38,207 nucleotides of DNA, from NCBI GenBank assembly GCA_944392175.1, contig CALXVT010000001.1:1-38207 (forward strand), in the 5' to 3' direction. The stretch is from an uncultured Clostridia bacterium (GTDB lineage Bacteria > Bacillota > Clostridia > TANB77 > CAG-508). Position 1 is the stretch's first letter, and each line of letters starts with the position of its first letter. This document shows, one piece after another, positions 31,917 through 38,207 of the stretch. Under the pieces are notes generated by a model, which saw only the letters and a program-made list of their open reading frames with translations, was not told the origin of the DNA and did not search any database. The translations under genes and the position numbers were made by a program.

Positions 31917-33002
31917 ATGAGCAAAGGAAGAAGATTAAAGGAAGAACCTAAAAAAAGAAAACATAGAGGATTAAAAGTATTTACAGTAATAGTGGTAATA
32001 TTAATTGTAGCAATTTTATGTGCATATTATTTTGTGGTTGGAAAATTAGATTTAATAAATCATCAAGAAATAAATAAAGATAATTTAGCAATAAACAATT
32101 CTACAAATGAAGAACTTAAGGGATATAGAAATATAGCTATATTTGGAATAGATAGTAGGGCCGAAGATGATTATGGAGAAGGTAATAGAAGTGACTGTAT
32201 AATTATAGCAAGTATTAATCAAGACACAAACGACGTAAAACTAGTTTCAGTATATAGAGATACATATGTTCAAATAGAGGGACATGGACTTGATAAAATA
32301 ACACATGCATATTCATATGGTGGACCAGAGCTTGCTTTAAATACTTTAAATTCAAATCTAGATTTAAATATAGAAGAATTTGTAACAGTTAATTGGAAGG
32401 CAGTTGCAGATGCTGTAGATTTACTTGGAGGAGTTACTATAGATATAGATTCATCAGAAATAAAACAAATTAATAAATACGTTAACGAAACAGCGAAATC
32501 CACAGGTAAAACAGCTAAAAGAGTAACTAAATCTGGAGAACAAACCTTAAATGGAGTACAAGCAGTAACATATGCGCGAATTAGAAAAACTAGTGGTGGA
32601 GATTATAAGAGAGCAGAAAGAATGAGGACGGTCGTGGAAGCAATGGCTGATGTAGCAAAAACAAAAAGCCTTACAGAGTTAAACAAAATTGCAGACGAAA
32701 TTTTACCAGAAATTAGTACTAATATTAATTCAGCAGATATACTTTCTTTAATTCCAACAGCATTATCTTTTAACATTAAAGAAAGTATTGGATGGCCATA
32801 TGAAACAAAAGGTTATTCAAAAAATGGTTGGTATGGAGTTCCTGTAACATTAAAAACTAATGTAGAGAAGTTACATGAAGAAGTTTTTGAACAAGATGAT
32901 TATGAACCATCAGAAACTGTAGAAGAGATAAATGAGAAGATTAAGAATAGAACAGGATATACGTTAGATACATCAGAAGTAACAAACACAACGATATATT
33001 AA
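31917..33002 (+). CDS. LytR-CpsA-Psr (LCP) family cell wall ligase
   Basis: LCP proteins transfer undecaprenyl-linked wall teichoic acid or other glycopolymers to peptidoglycan on the outer face of the membrane. The 361-residue protein has a basic N-terminus (RRLKEEPKKRKHRG), a single membrane helix (about 20-42) and the LCP domain. Seen are NIAIFGIDSR, EGNRSDCIIIASIN with the catalytic arginine and aspartate, VKLVSVYRDTYVQI, DKITHAYSYGG, LLGGVTIDID and TYARIRKTSGGDYKRAERM. AAGGAG precedes the ATG. It is the first gene of a new transcript after a terminator and is followed 14 bases later by tagD. Confidence 0.94.
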   Translation: MSKGRRLKEEPKKRKHRGLKVFTVIVVILIVAILCAYYFVVGKLDLINHQEINKDNLAINNSTNEELKGYRNIAIFGIDSRAEDDYGEGNRSDCIIIASINQDTNDVKLVSVYRDTYVQIEGHGLDKITHAYSYGGPELALNTLNSNLDLNIEEFVTVNWKAVADAVDLLGGVTIDIDSSEIKQINKYVNETAKSTGKTAKRVTKSGEQTLNGVQAVTYARIRKTSGGDYKRAERMRTVVEAMADVAKTKSLTELNKIADEILPEISTNINSADILSLIPTALSFNIKESIGWPYETKGYSKNGWYGVPVTLKTNVEKLHEEVFEQDDYEPSETVEEINEKIKNRTGYTLDTSEVTNTTIY

Positions 33003-33016
33003 AGGAGATAATAAAT

Positions 33017-33472
33017 ATGAGAAGAATATTGACATATGGAACATTTGATTTATTACATTATGGACATATAAGATTATTAAAAAGAGCTAAACAATTGGGC
33101 GACTATTTAGTTGTTGCTTTATCAACAGATGAATTTAATGCAATAAAACATAAAAAAGCATATCATAATTATGAAACTAGAAAGAAAATGTTAGAAGCTA
33201 TTAGATATGTTGATTTAGTAATACCAGAAGAAAATTGGGACCAAAAAATAAATGATGTAAAAAAATACTATATAGATGCTGTTGTTATGGGAAGTGATTG
33301 GGCAGGTAGTGAAAAATTTGAAATTTTACGTCCTTATTGTGATGTAATATATTTGGAGAGAACTGAAGGAGTTTCTACTTCGAAAATAAAAAAGGATTTA
33401 GGATTACAAGCGCCAAAAAATAATGTGAATCAAATACCAGAAACTAAATTTGAAAGAGAGAATAAAAAGTAA
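33017..33472 (+). CDS. tagD: Glycerol-3-phosphate cytidylyltransferase
   Basis: TagD makes CDP-glycerol from CTP and glycerol 3-phosphate, the donor for teichoic acid polymerases. The 151-residue protein has the nucleotidylyltransferase signature TYGTFDLLHYGHIRLLKRA with the HxGH motif (H14, H17), VVMGSDWAGSEKFE, and the R-T-E-G-x-S-T-S-K-I motif (115-124) at the end of the domain. A tail of about 20 residues extends beyond the usual 129-residue TagD. AAAGGAGA precedes the ATG. It supplies substrate for the three glycerophosphotransferases encoded alongside. Confidence 0.95.
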   Translation: MRRILTYGTFDLLHYGHIRLLKRAKQLGDYLVVALSTDEFNAIKHKKAYHNYETRKKMLEAIRYVDLVIPEENWDQKINDVKKYYIDAVVMGSDWAGSEKFEILRPYCDVIYLERTEGVSTSKIKKDLGLQAPKNNVNQIPETKFERENKK

Positions 33473-33473
33473 A

Positions 33474-34628
33474 ATGAAAAAAATAATTTTATCTATTGGG
33501 ATAGGTATATTGAATTTTATATATTTTTTTATGAAATTTGCTAAAACAAAAAATAAAATAACTTATATTAGCAGGCAATATAACGAAGAAACTTTAGATT
33601 TTAAAATGATAAAAGATGAAATTCAAAACAATGATCCAAATATAAATCAAGTTATATTAACTAAAAGATTGGATAAAGGTTCTATTAATGCCATTAAATA
33701 TGTATTTCATATTTTTAGACAAATGTATAATGTAGCAACATCTAAAATATTAATAGTAGATACATATTGTATAGTAGCGAGTGTGTTAAAACATAAAAAA
33801 AGTTTAAAAATTATACAAATTTGGCATGCAAGTGCAGCTATTAAAAAATTTGGATATCAAACAATTGATAAAAATTCTGGAACAGAAAAACAAATTGCTG
33901 ATACAATGAGAATGCATAAAAATTATACTTATGTTATTTCTCCAAGTGATATAACATCTAATTATTATAGTGAAGCTTTTAATGTAGATAGAAGTAAAAT
34001 AATTAAATTTGGCCTTCCAAGATTAGATTATATTAAAAATTTAAATAAAAAAGAAAATCTTTATAAAGAATATCCTATTTTAAAAGATAAGATAAATATT
34101 TTATATGTGCCAACATTTAGAAAAAATAAAAAAATAAAGATTAATGGATTAATAGAAAAACTAGATACAAAAAAATATAATTTAATAATAAAATTACATC
34201 CATTAGATAGAAAAAATTATACTTTTAAGCTAAGAGAAGGTATAATAATTGACGATAAATTTGATTCTTATGAATGGTTATCAGTAACAGATAAATTAAT
34301 TACAGATTACTCTTCATTGGCTGTTGAAGAACTTGTGCTAGATATACCAATTTATTTTTATATATATGATATAGATGAGTATATAAAAGATCCGGGTTTG
34401 AATTTTGATTTTAAAACAGAAAAAATTGGAAAATATGCAGTAAAAACAGAAGAAGAATTATTACAAAAATTAGAAGAAGAATATGATTATGATGCTTTAA
34501 AGAATTTTAAAGAAAGATATATCGAAGTAGAGCCAGGAAATTGTACAAAAAAATTTGGAAATTTTTTAATGGAGTTAATGAAAGATGATGAAAAAAATAA
34601 AAAAGATGATAAAAAAGTTTGCAACTAA
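33474..34628 (+). CDS. CDP-glycerol glycerophosphotransferase family protein (TagB/TagF-like)
   Basis: The 384-residue protein belongs to the glycerophosphotransferase family. Seen are ISRQYNEETLDFKMI, IQIWHASAAIKKFG with the catalytic-type histidine in WHA, ISPSDITSNYYSEAF, FGLPRLDYI, ILYVPTFRK, IIKLHPLDRKN and LITDYSSLAVEELVLDIPI. The N-terminal hydrophobic segment (about 1-20) may be a membrane tether as in TagB. It is intermediate in length between TagB primases and TagF polymerases. The ATG at 33474 was chosen, one base after the tagD stop; an in-frame TTG at 33450 lies inside tagD and lacks a ribosome binding site. It overlaps the next gene by 44 bases, so the two are translationally coupled. 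Confidence 0.85.
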   Translation: MKKIILSIGIGILNFIYFFMKFAKTKNKITYISRQYNEETLDFKMIKDEIQNNDPNINQVILTKRLDKGSINAIKYVFHIFRQMYNVATSKILIVDTYCIVASVLKHKKSLKIIQIWHASAAIKKFGYQTIDKNSGTEKQIADTMRMHKNYTYVISPSDITSNYYSEAFNVDRSKIIKFGLPRLDYIKNLNKKENLYKEYPILKDKINILYVPTFRKNKKIKINGLIEKLDTKKYNLIIKLHPLDRKNYTFKLREGIIIDDKFDSYEWLSVTDKLITDYSSLAVEELVLDIPIYFYIYDIDEYIKDPGLNFDFKTEKIGKYAVKTEEELLQKLEEEYDYDALKNFKERYIEVEPGNCTKKFGNFLMELMKDDEKNKKDDKKVCN

Positions 34629-35847
34629 GAGTGCTGAAAAAAGTGTATTTTTTAGAAATATATATAGATGGTTATTAAATACATATAGATTGATAATGTA
34701 TAAAATAAGAACTGTCGGAACAAAAGTAGATAACAATTTGATAATATATAGTTGTTTTAATGGACAATCATATACTTGTAGTCCAAAAGCTTTATATGAA
34801 TTTATGATAAATAATTCTGAATATGATAATTTTAAACACATTTGGTGTTTTAAAGATGTGGAAAAATATAAATTTTTAGAAGATAATAAAAATACTATTG
34901 TTGTTAAACAAGGTTCAAAAACTTATCAAAAATATGTAGCAAAAGCTAAATATTGGATATTTAATTATAAAATTCCTGATTTTTTAAAGCCTAAAAAAGA
35001 GCAAGTATTTTTACAATGTTGGCATGGAACACCTTTAAAAAGATTAGGTTGTGATTTATTGCATTTTGATAATGTTTTAAATACTATGGAGGGAATGAAA
35101 AAGAGATATAGAATAGAAGCCTCAAAGTTTACATATTTTATATCTCCATCAAAATATGCCAGCGAAAAATTTATTTCTGCATGGAATCTAAAAGAAATTG
35201 GAAAAGAAAACATAATAATAGAAAAAGGATATCCAAGAAATGATTTCTTATATAATTATACAGAAAAAGATGTTGAAAAGATAAAAAAAGAGCTAGGAAT
35301 AGAAAATGAAACTAGAAAAATAATTTTATATGCACCAACTTATCGTTCTAATCAACATGAAGCAGGAGTTGGGTATACATACAAAGAAGAAGTTGATTTT
35401 ACAAAGTTACAGAAAGATATTGGTGATAAATATATTATATTATTTAGACCACATTATTTTATTGCAAATGTTTTTGATTTTGAAAAATATAAAGGTTTTG
35501 TATATAATGTATCAGAAATTGATGATGTAAACGAATTATACATTATTTCAGATATGTTAATAACAGATTATTCTAGTGTGTTTTTTGATTATGCTAATTT
35601 AAAAAGACCAATGCTATTTTATATGTATGATTTAGAACATTATAGGGATAAATCAAATGGTTTTTATATAGATTTAGATGAATTACCAGGACCAATAACC
35701 AAAACACAAGAAGAATTAACTAAAGAAATTCTAAATCTAGGCGAGAATTTTAAATATGATGAAAAATATAAGGCTTTTAATGATAAATATACGTATTTGG
35801 ATGATGGAAATGCAAGCAAAAGAGTATTAGATGAGGTTATAAAATGA
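34585..35847 (+). CDS. CDP-glycerol glycerophosphotransferase family protein (second copy, TagB/F-like)
   Basis: A 420-residue member of the same family as its neighbour. Seen are IIYSCFNGQSYTCSPKALYE, WIFNYKIPDFLKPKKEQVFL, LQCWHGTPLKRLGCDL with the HG dyad, ISPSKYASEKFISAW, IIEKGYPRNDFLYN, ILYAPTYRSNQ, LFRPHYFIAN and MLITDYSSVFFDYANLKRPM. The N-terminus is basic and may lie on the membrane. It starts with ATG ATG at 34585 inside the previous gene. The two proteins together with the GT2-TagF fusion give three acceptor specificities, as expected for separate priming and elongation steps, but which does which cannot be decided. It ends with a 4-base ATGA overlap into the next gene. Confidence 0.87.
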   Translation: MMKKIKKMIKKFATKSAEKSVFFRNIYRWLLNTYRLIMYKIRTVGTKVDNNLIIYSCFNGQSYTCSPKALYEFMINNSEYDNFKHIWCFKDVEKYKFLEDNKNTIVVKQGSKTYQKYVAKAKYWIFNYKIPDFLKPKKEQVFLQCWHGTPLKRLGCDLLHFDNVLNTMEGMKKRYRIEASKFTYFISPSKYASEKFISAWNLKEIGKENIIIEKGYPRNDFLYNYTEKDVEKIKKELGIENETRKIILYAPTYRSNQHEAGVGYTYKEEVDFTKLQKDIGDKYIILFRPHYFIANVFDFEKYKGFVYNVSEIDDVNELYIISDMLITDYSSVFFDYANLKRPMLFYMYDLEHYRDKSNGFYIDLDELPGPITKTQEELTKEILNLGENFKYDEKYKAFNDKYTYLDDGNASKRVLDEVIK

Positions 35848-38057
35848 TAGATAAAATAAAAAATATTTTTTACAAAATGATATTGATACTTTTATTAATA
35901 TTTATTGCATATATTAGCTATGCGTCAATATTTGATATATATAAAAATGACAATCAACTAAAACCAATTGTTATAATAATTGGTACAATATTTATGATTA
36001 TTGGCTTATTATGTGTAAAAAAACTAATTTATAAAATTGATGAAAAAAAAATAAAAATCATTGCGATAATTTTAAGTATTTTATTTTTTATTGGAATGAG
36101 TATTTTTGGAAACATTTACAAAACTGAACCAACATACGATTTAAATAATATAATTACAGAAGCCTATGAGATGCTAGAGAATAATGGAAAATTTGATGAA
36201 ACTGGTTATTTAGCTAGATGCACTAATCAAATTCCTCTACAAGTAATTGTATTCTTAATTTTTAAATTAGGAACTTTTATAGGATTGAATGGATCGGCAT
36301 TATTGAATTTTGCAACAGTAATAAATTCTTTATGTATAGCAATTACTGCATATTTTGTATATCTGTCTGTAAAAGAAATTAAAAGTAATAAATTTGGATT
36401 AATAGCTTTATTATTTTTTATAATAAATCCAATTTTCTATTTATATAGTTCTTATTTTTATACAGATACTTTATGCATGCCGTTTGCTGCTGTTGCTATG
36501 TATTTATTAATATGTATATTAAAAGAAAAACATAGCTACAAAAAGCAAATTATAGAAATTATTTTAGCAGGATTTCTGTTGGCGATAGGTACAAAGATAA
36601 GAGTAGTAATAGCAATATTAGTACTAGCATTTGTTTTATCTTATATGTTAATTAAATGTAAATTAAAAAAGAAGGTTATATTTAATTCTATTTTCATTAT
36701 ATCTTTTATTTTAGGTATATTCATATTAAATTTATTTTTGAATCAATTTGGAACTATAAAAAATAATGATGATGAGCTACCTATTAGTCATTATTTAATG
36801 ATGGGATTAAACTTAGAAAAAAGTGGTAAATGGAATGCTGAGGATTTTAATTATACTTTAAAGCAAACGACACATGAAGAGAAAGTTAGTGCAAATATTA
36901 AAATGATTAATGAGAGAATAAGTGAAATGACTGTATCTAACTATATTGAGTTGATACATGAAAAGTTGGTTTTAAATTGGACTGATGGAGATTATGATAT
37001 ATTTTCTAAATTAAATAATGTAGTAGAAGAAAAAAATATTGGATATGAATATATAGAAGGAAATAAAACAAAAATATTAGAGTATTTATTGCAAGTTTGC
37101 AAAGTAACGTTAATGATAACATTTTTAATTGCAACTATAGCAGAATTAAAAAATAATAGTGAATACAAATATATTTATATTGCGATGTTAGGAATGTTTG
37201 TATTTTATTTAATTTGGGAAGTATCATCAAGATATAGTTTAACATGTTTACCATGGATGATTATTTTATTACCATTTGGATTGGAACAAATTGAAAAAGT
37301 ATTAAACATCAAGAAAATAATACTATGCTTAGGAAACGATAAAACTAAGACTATTAATTTTGAAAAATTTTTTAGAACAGGATATATATGTATATTTATT
37401 TTGTCTATATTACTATTAATAATTAACTTTGATAAATATTGTATACAAAAGAAAAAATATGATGATATAAATGTGGCAATAAAGAGAAACAATTCACAAA
37501 TAGAAGAAATATATAATAAAGAGATAAAACAATCTTTTATAACGAATAAGCCATTTAACCAAATAACATTATCTTTAAATAAAAATGAAAAAAATGATAT
37601 TAATAATATATATCATTTTGTAATATTAGATGATTTGGAAAATGAAATTGTAAATCAAGAATTTGATAGTGAAGATATAATTGGTAGTCAGACAAAAACT
37701 TTTAAATTTGAAACTATAACACCAAATAATGAATTTAGAAAGTATACAATTAAATTATATTCTGAATCAAAAAGTAATGATAATGTTGAATTATTAGCTT
37801 TTTACGGTGGAGAGAATTATGATATTTTTAAAAATGGTGAATTAAAAATTAATGATAATATTCAAAAAAATAAAGATATATTATTAAAAGTAGAAAATAA
37901 TCATAAGAGAACATACATGTCTAAAAAAATATATGTATTATTAGGAATTTTAGTGTTATTAATAGAAGGAGCTATACTATATTATTATAGTAAAACAAAA
38001 GTATTAATACCTGAAAAAACAATTAAAGATTTAAATGAAATGGAGAAAGAAAATTGA
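35844..38057 (+). CDS. GT-C-like integral membrane protein (GT39/ArnT-like)
   Basis: A 737-residue membrane protein with about 12 predicted helices. The first extracellular loop has an acidic stretch EPTYDLNNIITEAYEML (residues about 93-109) and RCTNQIPLQVIVFLIFKLG, in the place where GT-C fold transferases keep catalytic acids (YDxxxH-like). YTDTLCMPFAAVAMYLL lies near 207-223. The last 180 residues are a predicted extracytoplasmic beta-rich domain (TLSLNKNEKND, FKFETITPNNEF) followed by a final helix (695-715). Likely role: transfer of a polyprenyl-phosphate-linked sugar onto the teichoic acid chain outside the membrane (inference from context). Starts at ATG in the ATGA overlap with the previous gene; GAGG lies 9 bases before. 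Confidence 0.72.
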   Translation: MIDKIKNIFYKMILILLLIFIAYISYASIFDIYKNDNQLKPIVIIIGTIFMIIGLLCVKKLIYKIDEKKIKIIAIILSILFFIGMSIFGNIYKTEPTYDLNNIITEAYEMLENNGKFDETGYLARCTNQIPLQVIVFLIFKLGTFIGLNGSALLNFATVINSLCIAITAYFVYLSVKEIKSNKFGLIALLFFIINPIFYLYSSYFYTDTLCMPFAAVAMYLLICILKEKHSYKKQIIEIILAGFLLAIGTKIRVVIAILVLAFVLSYMLIKCKLKKKVIFNSIFIISFILGIFILNLFLNQFGTIKNNDDELPISHYLMMGLNLEKSGKWNAEDFNYTLKQTTHEEKVSANIKMINERISEMTVSNYIELIHEKLVLNWTDGDYDIFSKLNNVVEEKNIGYEYIEGNKTKILEYLLQVCKVTLMITFLIATIAELKNNSEYKYIYIAMLGMFVFYLIWEVSSRYSLTCLPWMIILLPFGLEQIEKVLNIKKIILCLGNDKTKTINFEKFFRTGYICIFILSILLLIINFDKYCIQKKKYDDINVAIKRNNSQIEEIYNKEIKQSFITNKPFNQITLSLNKNEKNDINNIYHFVILDDLENEIVNQEFDSEDIIGSQTKTFKFETITPNNEFRKYTIKLYSESKSNDNVELLAFYGGENYDIFKNGELKINDNIQKNKDILLKVENNHKRTYMSKKIYVLLGILVLLIEGAILYYYSKTKVLIPEKTIKDLNEMEKEN

Positions 38058-38207
38058 GTCAGATAGTAACAATATTAAAAGAACATTGGGAATATAGAAA
38101 ACAAATACTAAAATTAGCAAAAGCAGATTTAGTAAAAACATATAGAGGAGCAGCCTTAGGATGGTCATGGGCAATAATAAAGCCTACTATTACAATATTT
38201 GTATATT
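38054..38207 (+). CDS. ABC-2 type polysaccharide/teichoic acid exporter permease, 5' end only (TagG-like)
   Basis: Only the first 51 residues are in the window. The start is TTG at 38054, overlapping the TGA of the previous gene (TTGA), with GGAGA about eight bases upstream. The visible part reads SQIVTILKEHWEYRKQIL, then LAKADLVKTYRGAALGWSW and AIIKPTITIFVY. The stretch (L)A-x-A-D-L-x-x-x-Y-R-G-(S/A)-x-L-G-W-x-W is the hallmark of TagG/Wzm-type permeases. With a TagH-type ATPase expected next, it would export the polymer made by the preceding genes. The 3' part lies beyond the window. Confidence 0.88.
   Translation, partial: MSQIVTILKEHWEYRKQILKLAKADLVKTYRGAALGWSWAIIKPTITIFVY

Noticed and set aside
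33450..33473. Upstream TTG start for the first TagB/F-like gene
   Set aside because: It lies inside tagD without a ribosome binding site; the ATG at 33474 gives a natural junction.

Overview
This AT-rich window carries spoIIP, teichoic-acid genes, a bifunctional RSH (ppGpp) enzyme and canonical GGAGG ribosome binding sites. It most likely comes from a low-GC, Gram-positive, spore-forming member of Bacillota, probably class Clostridia. No RNA genes, CRISPR arrays, complete insertion sequences or integrases were seen. Most genes use very A/T-biased codons (for example 17% GC in 6541-6600). A minority are clearly richer in GC (48% in 7201-7260, 53% in 11041-11100) and look individually acquired.

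Layout. 1-5220 holds the 3' part of mutS, tcdA, a foreign-looking pseudo-kinase-like gene, a degenerate Nudix protein, a PaaI-type thioesterase, a ProXp-ala/YbaK-type deacylase and rdgB, a group weighted to nucleotide and tRNA quality control. 5308-11147 is a mosaic: an XRE regulator fused to a CYTH (CyaB-like) domain, a HAD hydrolase, a GC-richer protein with nucleotidyltransferase and HEPN-like motifs, an FMN reductase, a stand-alone dxr of different composition, an unknown four-helix membrane protein on the minus strand and a tiny membrane protein. 11189-14655 is a scarred locus: a stray copy of the asnB 3' end, an ORF6N-PLD gene with palindromes and decayed relatives, then asnB itself, broken by a one-base frameshift. 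14906-17287 holds a glycogen-synthase-like GT4, ylbF and a membrane zinc peptidase. 17406-23322 is the tight cluster recJ - relA/spoT - MBL hydrolase - hisS. spoIIP, a YfhO-type membrane protein and pyk follow. 29060 to the end is a wall teichoic acid locus: a GT2-TagF fusion, LCP ligase, tagD, two more CDP-glycerol glycerophosphotransferases, a GT39-like membrane protein and the start of a TagG-type exporter, which runs off the window.

How they work together. TagD makes CDP-glycerol; the three glycerophosphotransferase domains use it to prime or extend a glycerol-phosphate polymer; the ABC exporter would flip it; the LCP protein would attach it to peptidoglycan. RecJ, MutS and RdgB maintain DNA, and RelA/SpoT signals starvation. 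A perfect Spo0A (0A) box lies inside the predicted promoter of the GT4 gene and another in that of the HAD gene, hinting at sporulation control.

The most unusual items are the XRE-CYTH fusion, the single-chain candidate MNT-HEPN protein, the ORF6N locus with its palindromes and asnB duplication, and a hairpin placed exactly between a Shine-Dalgarno sequence and its start codon at 16553-16600.
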